NCBI GenBank assembly: GCA_013396995.1
Contig: VWZP01008110.1
Coordinates: 445,001 to 509,000 of the forward strand
Reading direction: 5' to 3'
DNA: 64,000 nucleotides
From: Dicaeum eximium
Lineage: Eukaryota > Chordata > Aves > Passeriformes > Dicaeidae
Numbering within the stretch: the first letter of the stretch is position 1; each line of letters opens with the position of its first letter. Position numbers and translations under genes: made by a program. The notes beneath the pieces were generated by a model, which saw nothing but the letters and a program-made list of their open reading frames with translations, was not told the origin of the DNA and made no database searches. Shown here piece after piece: positions 35,871 to 48,700 of the stretch.

Positions 35871-38254
35871 TTTATTTCTATTCCAGTGTTTGAGTCAGTT
35901 CAGTCCTTTGGAGAGGGTTGATATTGGATACCCTGGAGGGTGTCACCACCACAAGGCAGCCAGGGAGACGATGCTGAAAAGAAACTTCACATCATTTCCC
36001 TTTACCTTTCCCAAACATGTCCTTGTTCTATGAATGACATGTTTCTATTTCATTTGCTGTCTCCTGGATCCTTCTAAAAAAGGAAGGAAGCAGCAGTTTC
36101 CTTTGTGCTTTGATGCTGCCTTCATGCCACTCATAGTTTTACAAACCTCCACTACATCCCATGGCAATCAGCCTGTTCCCAGGACCACAGCCCATGGAAA
36201 TCCGCTGGGTTCGCCTTCGTAATTGTGATTTTAATGTTGCTTTCCCTTGTCTCCAAAGATTTCTTGTTCTTGTTTTCCATGCTTAAGGAGCATAAGGCAG
36301 CAGTGCTCTTTATTGGCATGTTCACTTGCCATTTGCCAACCGTCTTTAAAGCAAAACTGTTACCAGATTTACTTTGACAGCAAGGAATATTTTGGCCCAT
36401 TTTACTGCTTGCAGAGTGCCTGGAAAGTTTTAAATTAATGGCAACAAGTGAAAAGGAAATCAAAGATGCATTTATTCCCTCAGAAAGAGACCTATTTGCC
36501 CTTACATTTCTGTATTTTCTACTTGCTTTGGCTGAGAAAACATTTTAAAATGTTACAAGCACCAGGAATTTTCCTCTCCTTTTACAGTGTGTATGTGAAT
36601 ACAATTAACTGGACATTTCTATGTATGTTAAAACTTTGAGTTTCAGTAATTAAACTTGCAGTACAATCTTGGGTCATATTGTGTTGTATTATCCTTTTAA
36701 CTTTATTGTGATTGATTTGTGTCAACTTTAACTATACTCACTAGGAAGTCAATAAATAAAGATCAATTTTTTTGTATTTCTCCTAGTTCTTTATTAGAAA
36801 GAAGATTGCTTAAATAACAGAAGTAATAGTGATGACATGGTTTCCCTTTTCTACTCAGAAATTGGTGACATATTTTTCAAAATTTCATTGGAACAACCAT
36901 ACCTGTGTTTTCTTGTTATTTGCTTTTTCTCTGTAGTTGATGTTTTGAACTCCCCAAACTTAGAGAAATACAAAATACAGATGTTCTCACTGAGTAAAAC
37001 TTTGCACTGCTTGGCACTGCAGAATTAATCTCTAGTAAATTACCAAGTCCATTTATCTACTTACCTCTTATTCTGTCTACTTATCTCTTATCTACTTACT
37101 TCCCATATGGGATATCTGTAGATTCGGTTGAATGGGAGTTGTGCCTCTGGATAACAGAGATGCAACCTAACAAGCAGGCATGCTTCTGAACTTCTGATCT
37201 TCTTCTGCTGGCTGGATTTAGAGCTGGGAGTCCTTTCTCTGGAACAAAACAAAATTATCCTATGAACTGACACCCTGTGAAATGTCAGTATTGGTTTGGT
37301 TGCCTCTCGAGTGACCACAGAAATCTGGGATTGTGCCTTAGCAGATTTGTGTTGTAAGAGCTTCTTCAGGAGGAAAAAATATACATTGAATGCCAAAAGC
37401 AACATCTGGATTTGCACAGAAGCAGAGAACCTGGTGGACAATTTAAGATCCCAGCCCTCATGCTGTGGGCAGGTCTGGCTGGCTCTGTGCTAACCCTGCT
37501 GGCAGCAGTGTGTGAGATCCCTGCATCTCAGCAGAAAAGCACAGTGAACCTCAGATCTGTCCTCCAGTTCTGAAAGAAAAGGCTTCTTCCCTCAGAGGAT
37601 GTACAGTAATATACTAATGCAACATGCACTAGGAAGTAGGTCGAAGTGTCAGAGCAGTTATTATCAGCAACCTGTTTCTCATAAAAACATAGGGAAGAAA
37701 AAGCCATCTTGTTCCCAAGATTTATAGCGACTTGACTCCATGTGACAAGTGATGGAAAGCTTCCCTGCCATGCATATAACACTTTGGGTGCTGACCCCTC
37801 AGTATATATCTCCCTTTAAGTCCTTCAGCACTGTGCTGAAAGGAAGCAGAGTGGCCAGATGCTGTAAGTTTCTTTTTTATGAAAATCCTTCATCTGGACA
37901 TTTAGCTCAAAGTGCATTCGTAAGATTACTTGAGAGCCTGTCCTTGGACAGGAATCCAAGCACTGGGAAGGATCAAAAATCAAGTCTCTGCTAAGAACAG
38001 CCAGTACATTCCCAAGGCACGGAATTAGGTGTTCTGAGGAGCAGGGTCAGTTCATTCAGAATTCTAAGTTCTGACATCTAAACTAAGGAGCTTTTAGAAA
38101 TAACTTGTATCTGTTTGCCAATGGCTTTATGATCCATTTTCACATAGGTTATAAATCCTTTCCAGGAATTATATAGAGGCACCTGGCTTTGCTTCCCTAA
38201 GCTATTCGGTTTTGCTGTTACTTTACTTGCTGGTTTTTGTGTCCAGAATCTGCT
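35871..38254. other. unique non-coding DNA, no gene recognised
   Basis: No supportable exon. A small imperfect repeat, TCTACTTA, occurs three times at 37056, 37076 and 37091 amid pyrimidine-rich sequence. Confidence 0.55.
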
Positions 38255-38600
38255 GAATCCCACGTTCCCAGAACAGGTTCACCTCCTCAGGCGTGTGTGC
38301 TCCAAAGCCCGGAGCTCGGAGATGACACACGTCTGGCGACGGCGTTACAGCCCAGGGATATCTGTGTGCCTCTGAGTTCAGTCTCTAGCCTTGGAACAGT
38401 TTCTATGGGGCACAAATAAAGCCTTCCTGGCGGGAATTGCTGTAGCAGAGCCCCTGCTGTCAGTTCGGAGCAGCTCCTGCCCGCGGACTTGGCTCGTGCC
38501 GATGGCTCCTCTCACTCCTCTCATCGGCTCGGGCCGATCCTTCCCCTCACGGCTCGGGCCGATCCCTCCCCTCCCCCGGAGCTGCTTCTTCCTCACGTAT
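38255..38600. other. small isolated CpG-rich patch
   Basis: About twenty CpG dinucleotides lie in some 340 bp, far above the surrounding density, with G+C clearly over half. It contains an AATAAA at 38417 and a 25-bp GC-rich tandem repeat at 38525-38573. It could be a weak CpG island or promoter of an unseen transcript, the R-U5 part of a solo LTR (AATAAA followed by GC-rich sequence), or a decayed GC-rich insertion. No LTR ends or target duplication were identified. Confidence 0.5.
38525..38573. repeat. 25-bp GC-rich tandem repeat, two copies
   Basis: CGGCTCGGGCCGATCC is followed by YTCCCCTC in both units (38525-38549 and 38550-38573), with a diverged third copy just upstream (from about 38490, TGGCTCGTGCCGATGG). 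CpG-rich; the internal TCGG...CCGA steps are self-complementary. Confidence 0.85.
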
Positions 38601-38939
38601 CATCCATCACTAGCTCCCAGTACACCTTCCTCACGGTTTCTGATGCAAAGGTAGTCCTAGCGTAAATTAGGTCTGTGATTTTCCTCTGCTCTCCTACTAT
38701 GCATAATTTTTCCCTTCTTTTCCCCCACTCGAAGCCTCCTGGGAGGTTTCTCCTGAGCTGCATTAAAATCTCGATTCTGCACAAGTCGAACTTCCGGACT
38801 TGATGTTGGCACCACGGAGACTCTTGATGTGAGCATCTCTGAGTTTGAAAAGATGCTCTCCTGTGCCCGCCTGGCACACAGGAAGCCCTCTCCAGCATAT
38901 GCCATCTCAGCCTCAGGTGCTGGCAGAGTCTGAATTCAC
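38601..38939. other. non-coding DNA, nothing recognised
   Basis: Flank of the CpG-rich patch. Mixed composition, with no exon or repeat recognised. Confidence 0.5.
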
Positions 38940-39325
38940 ATCTCTGCTTCGTGGGCTCATGGTTAATCTAGAAGGTTTGTAAAAACTTTCTGAGGTTTAT
39001 TATAAAGCCCTTGAATTAATTCAGTCTTTGTGTGGTCAGCCTGTGAGACTGGGGCGCACCTGAACCAAGGAGCAAATTAAGGAAATTCTTAATTGAGGTA
39101 TAAAAATGCGAGAGCCAAATCTTAGAGCAACAAAATTACTGCTTTTAAAACCTTAATCTATTTTACTTCTATTATTGAAGCAAAACTGTAAAGACACAAT
39201 ATAGATTAATTCCATGATTTTTATAGCCACAATTTTATTATAAGTTTTTATATTTTAATAGATAAGGAAGTTATTTAAATTCTGTGGGCTTGCTCTTGTA
39301 GCCTTCATTCAGGTAGGTCTCCTTT
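38940..39325. other. candidate conserved non-coding block
   Basis: Repeat-free AT-rich block with TTGAATTAATTCAG (near-palindromic, about 39012), TCTTAATTGAGG and AATATAGATTAATTCC. A donor-like CAG|GTAGGT closes it at 39312, but no matching exon was seen. Candidate enhancer by texture. Confidence 0.35.
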
Positions 39326-40749
39326 TGCCAGTCTCTCTGTTGAGTAAAAACTACAGAACTGAGCTTTTTAGCTTTTGTTGGGACAAGTACATATTCCTGA
39401 TTTTTACTTCTGCTCTGATATAATTTAGAAGAAAAAATAGAGCCACACAGCCAAGTGATTTGAGAATGAAGATTACAGCAGTGTTTTGGGTAATATATTA
39501 AACTAATTTCAGTTTGGACAGTCTTCCCTTGGAAGGGTTTGGGAGTGGAATAGTTCTGGGTAATTCTCTAGCCTGCACTATGTACATTTTATACTGTTTT
39601 CAATATATCAGGTTCTTGCATTTCTGTTGTTCTTTGGTCTAATTGTGGCCACTGAGCTGGTCATCAGTTCCACTTCGTTACCCTGAGAGCTCACTCGGAT
39701 GAGATTCTTGGGAGTCACACATGTCCTGCCTGGTAGTTTATGAGCAGTTATTTTAATTTTAAATACTTTGTACCTGATGCTTGGAAAAGGTGGAATAAAG
39801 CAAAAAATGGAAAAAAAATTGCAGGATTCCTAAGGATAACAAATTTTTTTTTTTTTTGAGCTATGTATACTTCATTTATTTCTCTAGTGGTGACAATTCC
39901 CTACCCAAAACTCACAAGTCCACCTCCTGACATGAACTCCTTATCTCATTTGCTCAGCAAGTTAACACTTTAATTGAATTAAAATGAATTGAAATGCACA
40001 TTCAAATATATTAAACAAGTTGTTTAATTGGTCTTGAGTCTTTATTTTTGTTTTCCCCTTTTGAAACAGAAGGTTGATGCTGCTATTTGCCATTTCAGGC
40101 AAAGGCTTTGGGCAAAATCCTGATTTCTTGTCCTCAAAAAGGATCAAATTTTCTATTTACTTATAATCTGGAACCTGTCATTTATTTTCATGATCCATCA
40201 CATACATCAGCAGCAGGAGGAGTTTTTAAATGGTAAAGGCATCATTGCCTGTGGCAAATTCTTACTAATTTTAATTTTGTTATAACTTAATGAACTCTTT
40301 TGGTTATAATGCAATAAATAAAAAGTCTACAAAGTTTCCTGAACATTTTTTACTCCCTGTATTTTCAGCATCTTCACTGCTGCACAGGTACAGGATTCTA
40401 AGTTCTGAATTTCACAAGTTTTGTAATGTGTGTTGAGAGCAATGGAAACCATTTTCTGTTCTACTCTTGCTTGTTATTATATGTTTTGTTACTTATAGAT
40501 TGGCAAGAGAAGGGTTGTCTTTGACTCCTTTTGCCCCAAGTTTTGCCTATTTATTTCTTAAGAATATTTTAATATTTGTCTTTTTTTTGTATTCTGATTA
40601 AAGACTAGGTAGTGAGGGGTTTTTTTCCAAAACAGGAGAGAATAACTGGATTTATATCTTTCCCAGAGTCAACGAAATATTTCCTGTAAGAACAAAATTA
40701 GTTGTCTAGCGGAAAAAAATCTGGCTAAGCAAAATCCTGCCCCTCTGAT
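39326..40749. other. unique AT-rich DNA, no gene recognised
   Basis: Contains a T14-15 run near 39844-39858. No exon, RNA gene or transposon was recognised. Confidence 0.55.
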
Positions 40750-41265
40750 TCCTCCACTAGGTATGCTGTATTAAACTGCACGTGGAATGCTTTTCCAACT
40801 AATTTCTGTTATTTTTCATCCTATAGAGAGACTTACATCTTCCAGCGTTCACCCCGAGTTTATAGGAATGCTGAGTTGTCAAGCAGGAGTTTTACCTCAC
40901 ACTGGGGAGATATTAGTTGATAACATCTACCTTGTTTAGATTTATTGCTTTAGCATATTTCATGCTAAAAATATTTTTTTACCATCTGCTAAGATTAGCA
41001 CTGGAGTGGTAATAAATTTCCTTGCCCTGTTACTGTGGTGTAGTTTGGAACCATCTTACACCGCACTCGGCCTAATTGAAAATGGGGTAAGATAAATGAT
41101 GCACTTTGAGTCCCTCTCTCAGATGTACCATTGTTCATTACTTCAACAAGGGATGAGCACATCTGATTGTAATTTCAATTGTTAACTAAAACAAAAGTTT
41201 CCATGGTGAAAATATGGTACCAACAGCTGTAATTGTCTCAGGGTTACTTGTGAAAAATCTCAATA
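40750..41265. other. candidate conserved non-coding block
   Basis: About 500 bp without repeats, with retained CpGs (near 40780, 40845, 40854, 41063 and 41069) and homeodomain, GATA and MYB-like cores such as GGCCTAATTGAAAATGG and CAATTGTTAACT. One of the better conserved-element candidates, by texture. Confidence 0.4.
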
Positions 41266-42274
41266 TTGTTTGAGTCATAAATGCAGGATTGTTTTGCATT
41301 TACATACTTGTTTATCCTCCAACCCTAATGGGAAAGGGGTGAAGTCAAAAACATGCTCAGGAATGCTGGCACTGCATAGAATACCAGAGCTGAGCTTAAA
41401 ATGTCCATGCTTAAAGAAACATCTGCATATTAAAATAAGGAATATTTCAATAGTGATTACTATTGCAAAAAAGTCCACCCAATCAAACAGCTTGAGCCAT
41501 CACTTTATTAATTGTGGTTGGATTAGGTGGTGTTTATAAGAGTACAGTTTAGTTTTGTTTCCGGACTACCACAGGATATGCCCAGCATTGATGTTTCTGA
41601 CATTTATCTTGCAAATTCTTCAAACAGCAGCATCAGTAAAAAAAAGGAGTAGAAGTGTTTTTTCCCCCCTATTTTTCCTATTAATATAAAATCAAAATAG
41701 TAAAGTACTAAAGAAAACTACATGAGCTGATGGTCCTGACTGCTGACCCCAGGCAAATGGGGTGGGGAGAAACAGGAGTAGGTCCTAGCCATTCTATCTG
41801 CCTGCTCTTTCTGTCAATTTAATTTGTGGTCTCATAATTTCATTTATTTAAGTTTATAAATATTTCTACTTCCTGTTCCATGGGCAGATCACATACCTTC
41901 CTTCATGGTATCTGAAAATGAAGTCTGTAAATTATATTCCTTGCTTCAGAATTTGCTGTAAGTTTGGAATGTATATTAGAACATAAAGTATTTACAATAG
42001 GAAATACTGGTGATGCAAGGGAAATTAGTGAAAACATGGGAGAAATTATATAATTCTGGATCTTTTTATTTAGATAAGTGTGATTTTTGTGTTGGCAACT
42101 TATGGTCCCATTCTATTTAATTCATTCATTAAACTAATTCCATTGACTTGCTTGAATAAATAAAGTCAGGAAATCTCTATCCATAAGTAATCCACAAACA
42201 TGGCTTTTTCTTTCAAAGTCTTAGACTAACTTTGGGGCTGCTCAGAAGTGCGAATGCCTCTAGGAATATCTTGT
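41266..42274. other. unique AT-rich DNA, no gene recognised
   Basis: No exon or repeat family was recognised before the CR1 fragment. Confidence 0.55.
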
Positions 42275-42535
42275 TGGGCACATGGTTACAGGATAAGGAA
42301 GAATGGTTTCAAACTGAGAGTAGGTTTAGATGGATATCGGGAAGAAATTCTTCCCTGTGAGGCTGGTGAGATACTGGCACAGGTTGCCCAGAGAAGCTGT
42401 GGCTGCCCCATCCCTGGAAGCATCCAAGGCCAGGGTGGACAAAGCCTGGAGCAACCTGGGAAGGTGTCCAATGGCAAGGGGTATGACAAGATGGGCTTTG
42501 AGGTTCCTCCCACCCAAAGCATTCTATGATTCTGC
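42275..42535 (+). mobile_element. CR1 LINE 3' fragment
   Basis: A 5'-truncated CR1 in sense orientation. It opens near a degraded 'gttacaggataaggaagaatgg' (from 'gataggacaaggggtaatgg') and runs through GGAAGAAATTCTTCCCTGTG, 'ggttgcccagagaagctgtgg', GCCCCATCCCTGGAAGCATC and GAAGGTGTCC. It ends with ATTCTATGATTCTGC, the CR1 3' terminal motif. It is only moderately diverged from the avian consensus and clearly younger than the copy at 6.1 kb. It covers the 3' UTR and adjacent end of ORF2 only, with no functional protein. Confidence 0.93.
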
Positions 42536-45500
42536 TTGCAAAGGCTTTTTCATCCATTGGGTGAAATCTGTAAGAAATATATAGCTGTGGTATTTTCATG
42601 TCTTATTTGATAATAAATTCTTTGATGCCCAAGTTCTGATTGTGCTTATCCTTACTCAGGGAAAGCCCCCTTGGTTTCAGCCAGCATTTCAGCCATCTCC
42701 AGCCTCTCAGCCCCGGCTGGTGTTTCCTCAGCAGAGTTTTAAAGCCCAGAAATGCGGGGTTTGTGGTGGAAACACAAACGAGAGGAATGCGAGTGGCTGT
42801 GCTCTAACACCACTGTATCCCATGGCCTGTTCCCAGTGTCTGTTACTGAAATTGGTATTGTATCTAAAACAATTGCTGTTATTAACAGGTTAAGCTGCTG
42901 GGATGTTAAAATAAAGGCTGCCCAGCTTTAGTGCATTTTGTTGTAATCATCTCCCAGATGCCTTGTCGGAAATCAATTCAAGTTCAAAACTGGCTGGAAT
43001 TGGGAGGTCAAGGCTTCTGCAGACTAAATATTTTATCTTCTGCTCATGTCTGGAGCTTTTAAAGCTGTGTGTTAGGGGCTCTTTTCTCGTATCCCATCTG
43101 GACAAAGATGATTGGCTTTGCCATTTTGCCCAGGTTAGGACAAGGTTAAAATCAATTATAATCAATTATTAAGAGTCTTCTGTGGCTGCAAAGCTTAAAA
43201 GGGGATTTTAAAAGTTGCTCAGTTCTAAAACAGGAATATCTTAGTTGCCAGTGTAGATGTCATTATTCTGGAATGTCAGACGTAAATCTTATCTGCACCG
43301 GTAATAAATACACAGAATTCCTTCATCTTCTTCTTGTACTGCATGCTTTGGAATGAGCAGCACTACGTAAAAATGAAACTAGAGGTGTAGTGAGGATCCA
43401 GTTGTCACTTCCATATAGCTAAATGAGAGAGAGCTTTTTATAATTGAGTGAACCAGGTGGTTTTTCTTTCCAGAAATGTATTCAGCTTACTCGGGTCTTC
43501 AGAACTCAAATGCTAATTTTCTCCTATGTTTTGGGAACTCCATGCTTTTATCTTAAAATACAATAGTGTTTATGTATAATAATTCACTCTGCCTGATGTG
43601 CTTGAATATACAAGATCATTGCCTCTCCCAGGGAATGAATCAGTCATTTTGTTTGGAATAACTTTTGATGTTGGTACCATTCTTCCCATGCAAATCACAT
43701 CCCGTGTTCTCCTTGCAGCTTCTGAGTGAATGAGTGAACAAGTCTCTTTGTCCCTCAGCACCATTGTTTTGGTTCTTTTGAACATAATATTTATACTTTC
43801 AATTTACATTTAAGAAAATCAGGAATTAAGAATTAGAGCTTGAATTTCGGAGGAAGACAGGGCCTCTTGAAAAATCAAGGAGAGGGGAAGGATGTGCTGT
43901 GAATGTAAGACCTACATGCAGGAAATGTGGGTTTACCCATTTAATTATTAATTAATTGATTAGGAATTCTTAAGAAAACTGTCAGAGTGATGCTATTCAG
44001 CTCACTCTCCTCAGCTGCCTATGTTTAATCTGACGATGATATTGATACTTTCTGTTTTGAGGAGTGAAATGTTTATAGGAGTGTTTCTGTTTTGTTGTAG
44101 GGACAGAAGTATAGGACTGTGCATATCGTCCACTATCCCATATTGTAATGTACAGAACAGCCTGAAACTCAATTATCTGGGTGGAAGGCACGGAGTTAGA
44201 GGTGTTACCTCATCCTGGATTTGGCCTTGCTTGTCATGTCCTGCTCCATATGGAAAGGGAACATCTGAGCTGAGTGTGGAAGACTTAGGCTCCAAGCTGG
44301 TCACTGCCCCAGCAGAATTGACTGGAATTTATAGGGCTTACTGGGATCTTCAAAACATGAATCTTTAAAACTTTCCAGAGCTTCAGACATCTTCTCTGTT
44401 CCTTTGCTTTCCCCATGCTCAGAGACAAGTGATGGTTTGGAGGTGGACTTGTTGAAAAACTTCAGCAAAGGTTGTTCTTGCACAGCCCCTGTCGTGAGGT
44501 CTCCAGAGGGCTCCGGTTCCTATGGAATTTCCAGATTGCTGCCAGAAGCCCAGTTGACCTCATTCTCCTCTCTGTGGGGTTTGAAAAATGTCATCTATTT
44601 CAGATGTCATTGGCACATGTTCCTGAATCTGGAATATTTTAAGGGGAATCAGAATCTGGCATAAAGATCAGCTCCAACGATGAAACTGGATTGGCCCTTT
44701 GGTGCCATTAAATGTGGTACTTCAGATTTTAAACATGGGCTTGAGATTCTTCATGTGGGCAAAATACCAAATAACTGTAGGATTATAAAAATGCTCAGAT
44801 GTTCAAAAGTTTGTAAATATTTTCATGGACTTTAAGAAATACTTATGTCAAATGCTCATTTTCATGGTGATACTGTAGTCACCCTCAGCTTCCCAAGGAT
44901 TTTGTAGTGAGCAGGAGGTTTGAAAAAACATGTGTAGGGACACTGTCCTGAAAAACAGATACCTAATGAAAACCAAGGAAAGCAGAATAAATTATCATTG
45001 ATTTGCTTTCTTTATACCTCATCTCCACATGAAATCACTGAGTCTTTCACAGGTTTTAAGAAAATTGTAATTCTCTGTATGTAACATTCAGAATCTCTTG
45101 TCACCCAGGAATATCATGTCANATTATCAAAACAGATAAGCTTGCTCTTGAGATATCATAAGAAGTCATTAAGTTTAAATATTTCTATTCACACTTAGGG
45201 CAAGATTTTTTAAAAAAATATTACTATTTTATTTATTTCACTGGAAGATTTCTTGGGAGCAAGGCATTGCCACTGCCTGGTGGGAGATCACTGCTCACCT
45301 CAGAGATGGACCTGTAGTCAAAAGACTGGAATTGTGGGCTTTTGCTCCAAGCACTTTGCTCCTTGTGATTCCATAACTGATGGAAAAAATGTGTTAACAA
45401 AGCATCCAAGACCAGAAGAGATACTGCACTCACCATTCTCCTGGGGCAGCCCATATTTATATTTTTAAATGGGTACATCAAAGACTTGGAATTCAAGGTT

Positions 45501-45554
45501 TATCTTAATACATTTACACGGAGATTTATAAGACTACAAAAAGCACTATAATAG
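42536..45554. other. unique non-coding DNA, no gene recognised
   Basis: About 3 kb without supportable features. TAATTATTAATTAATTGATT near 43941 is a short AT-rich run. One ambiguous base is at 45122. On the minus strand CTCTGAG|GTGAGC (donor near 45300) has only a modest upstream acceptor, so no exon is called. Confidence 0.55.
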
Positions 45555-45720
45555 GAGTTTACCTACTAATGATATTTGCAAAAGCCAGTTATTAAGAGCT
45601 TATGAAGGGAATCGGGCTCCTTTTTTTATCCCGATAATTTATTTCACATCCAGGATTATATCACTCCTCCATTTCATTTTCATTTGATAAAACAAGAAGT
45701 GTAGAATACAATTTGCAGTG
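45555..45720. other. candidate conserved block with small hairpin
   Basis: AT-rich repeat-free block in which ATCGGG (45611-45616) and CCCGAT (45630-45635) form perfect 6-bp inverted arms around a T-rich 13-nt loop, with retained CpGs in each arm. It could be a small structured or dimer-binding site. Inference only. Confidence 0.3.
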
Positions 45721-48700
45721 AGGCCTGTGCCTGGCGGCACAACAGCTATGTGCTAAAATGCATGAAACAGCCCCTCTTTCTCAGGGAACACCCCTAAGCT
45801 GACATTTCAGTGGCCTTCTGGACTGGTGGTACTTAAGAAAGGAGAGGCACAAAATGAATGTTCTTGGCCAGTCTTTGAATGTTTTTATTGGAGGCAGGAA
45901 CCCCGTTTCCCTTTCCTTGGAAGGTTCAGGGGAGCCTCTCGTTTGGCTAATGAGACACATGGCACTGAATGCCTGAATGGTTTGGGGAGAGATGAAAAGT
46001 TCCTATTTATCCTGCACAGGGGAAACACAGATCTGGAGACCCACATGTGTTTCCCATTTCCAGGCGCTTTTATTCCAGTTATTTAGATTGATAGAGGCAT
46101 CAAGCCAGAGTTTCCCCAACAACGAAAAAGGTCTTACACTGTCCAAACACCTGGCATTCCTGAACCCACTGGTCATGCCACCAAAAAAAGGTTGAAAGAT
46201 TCAGCATGGTCTGTTTAAACAAAATAGCTGTGTTGTTAATTTCAGCCCTGCACATAGGCACCAGTGTTTATATGGCTGGGGTTCAGTTTTAAAGTGAGCA
46301 GAAAATCTTGGTGGAGACTTCAGGCCCTGCACTTCCTCTGAAAAGGCAGGATGTTTGCCATGCTGGGGACTGAAAAAGTGAATCCAGTTCCTTATCAGAG
46401 CATTTTAGTTGTCATGGTTGAGAAATCAACATTTTCTCTTGCAGTTTTTCCTTCTCTTTTTTCCTCTTCCTCTTCATTGATCACTGCCGGTTTAGGTTAT
46501 TCCACGCTTGTTACCAAGCCCAGCCAAGCCTGATGCTTTCCTTGCTGACCCAAATGAGAACACTGGGAGAAGTTAATGAATTCTCCAAGTAGGGAGCCTG
46601 TTTTGGGAAGCCTGGAACCCAAGCCATATTTGTGCTGTGTTTTGTCATGAACCTGGGTAGTTTTTAGCAGAGAACAACTGGATGAAATGCCAGCATTTGT
46701 GATTCATGTGGATTTTGCAAAATGCTCTGAAGAAGCTGCTGCAAAGCCTTTGTAACCACAGATAATGTTCCTTGGCCTTTTATTCTGGCACTCGGACAGT
46801 TAGTCCTGATTCAGCCCTGCCTGAGCATCCACGGTCAGAGAAGTTCTTGCAGGTGGGAGTTTCCCATTATGTTCTGAAGGGAAGGGTTTGAACAGGGCAG
46901 TGGACAATGGAAAATGTCAGAGAGAAGCTGCTTGGCTTGCAAACTCCATGATAAACTTTGTAGCTCTCTTCTTGGGCAAATCGGGTGCCTTTTTTTAGTT
47001 TTCAATACAAAAAATTCTTAGAAGCTTAAACTTAAAATCTGTTTTCTTTCCTTTCCACTCCGTCTCATGTGGGCTTACTGCTTTACTATTACTGGGTTTC
47101 TCATTCATGCTGGCCTGTTAGCATTGAATGTTTAGTAGAGACAAAAAGGAGCTAAGTCTTGTTTCTTTGAGAAAACAATTCCGACTTTATAGAGATTTGC
47201 ATAGATTTTGTAAATATGTATTAGATTAAGAGGATATATCATCATCCCAGTTGCTTAGATTTTGAGCCTGTGAACCTTAGCACAAAAATACTTAGTGAAC
47301 TATTCCATCTATTTTCTGTAGAAGTGCTGTTAATGAATGTTGGGATCCACATCACTCTCCCAGGCTTTCCCTGTCTGCAGTTCTCCTGTTGCTTCCCTCC
47401 CCAAAAGTACTTTTGTGACACCTAAGTGGTTAAATTAAGAGCAAGATCAAAGATTTTGTTTTGAAGGTATTTTGGTATCTGCAAATGCAGATATTTGCAT
47501 GTTAGGTATTAAAAAACAAGATGAGCACCTAATTACTGTTGATTTCAGAGTTTTGAAATCACAATAGGCCCTGGGAGGCTTCTTCCGCTTAAGCCCCAGT
47601 GCAGAGCGTTTCGTCTTGTTTGGGTGTCTCTCAAGACAAAGCCATTCAGACAGGAGAAGCAGCAGAAGGCCTGAGAGGAGCCCAGGCTACCTGAATCTGG
47701 CTGATTCAGATCTGACATGTAAATCTGCTCCCAGGTGACTTCTCTGGGTTCAGTCACACTTTGATCTTTAACTCTCATCTTCTTTGTGCTGTAGCTATTT
47801 CAATTCCATTAATTAGACTAACAGTAATTCCTCCTCCTGAAGTAAAATAAATAAGCAAAAATAAACCATCACACCTTCTGCTGGATTCACACCTGGCTGT
47901 TTAAAATGCTTACAAAATCACACAGAATAGAAATTGCATTACATTAAACTGATATCCACAGTCTTTCAACAAATTTCTTTGTTCCCATGTAAAATAGTTT
48001 TTATATATGTATTGAAACTCCTTTCCCTTTCCTCAATGCTTTCTCCTTACTCTGTTAATTCTATGTGAACACCTCCCTTCATCATAGCTGTTATATTTTG
48101 TATCAACAACCTTTTATGAAAGTTTTTCTTTACCCGGTGCTTTGAGACAAACCAAGCTTCAGGTTTCTGGAATGAGCTCACAATGGATGTTTTGCTATGT
48201 TTAGAATTTCTATATTTCATTCATTTGAAGGCATGAAAGGTCTAAGCAAAGGAAGTGGTTTCAGTCGAATTTACAGTCATGTTCCCATTGAAACTATAGG
48301 CTGTGTTTTCAGCTGCATCAACGTGGAAGCCTAAAGCAACATGATCTTTAATTACAAGTTTATAAACTGCATTCATATTGTGTTTCTGTGTATCCAAAGC
48401 TTCGCGTGAATGTGGGAGGACAAATTGCCTGGCATGAGAAGAAACGGAGGGATTTGGAATAATGATGTGCTGAGCAGAGAGGGAGCAACAGTGAAAGAGC
48501 CACACGACCCTTGTGGGCAGCAGAAGTGAGAGTGGGGCACCTCAGGTGCGAGGCAGGGTCCCACTGCAGGACTGGCAGCTCTCTCTGGGGTCTGTGGGGC
48601 TGCCCAGCAGAGACTTGGGGAAAACAGACAGTATTTCTCTAAAGTCATAACCACCCCTGAGTGTGTGAGATGGATTTCACCACAGTGGAAATAAAGACAG

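Noticed and set aside
42248..42599. Several overlapping open frames on both strands
   Set aside because: They lie on the CR1 3' fragment and reflect its composition, not a gene.
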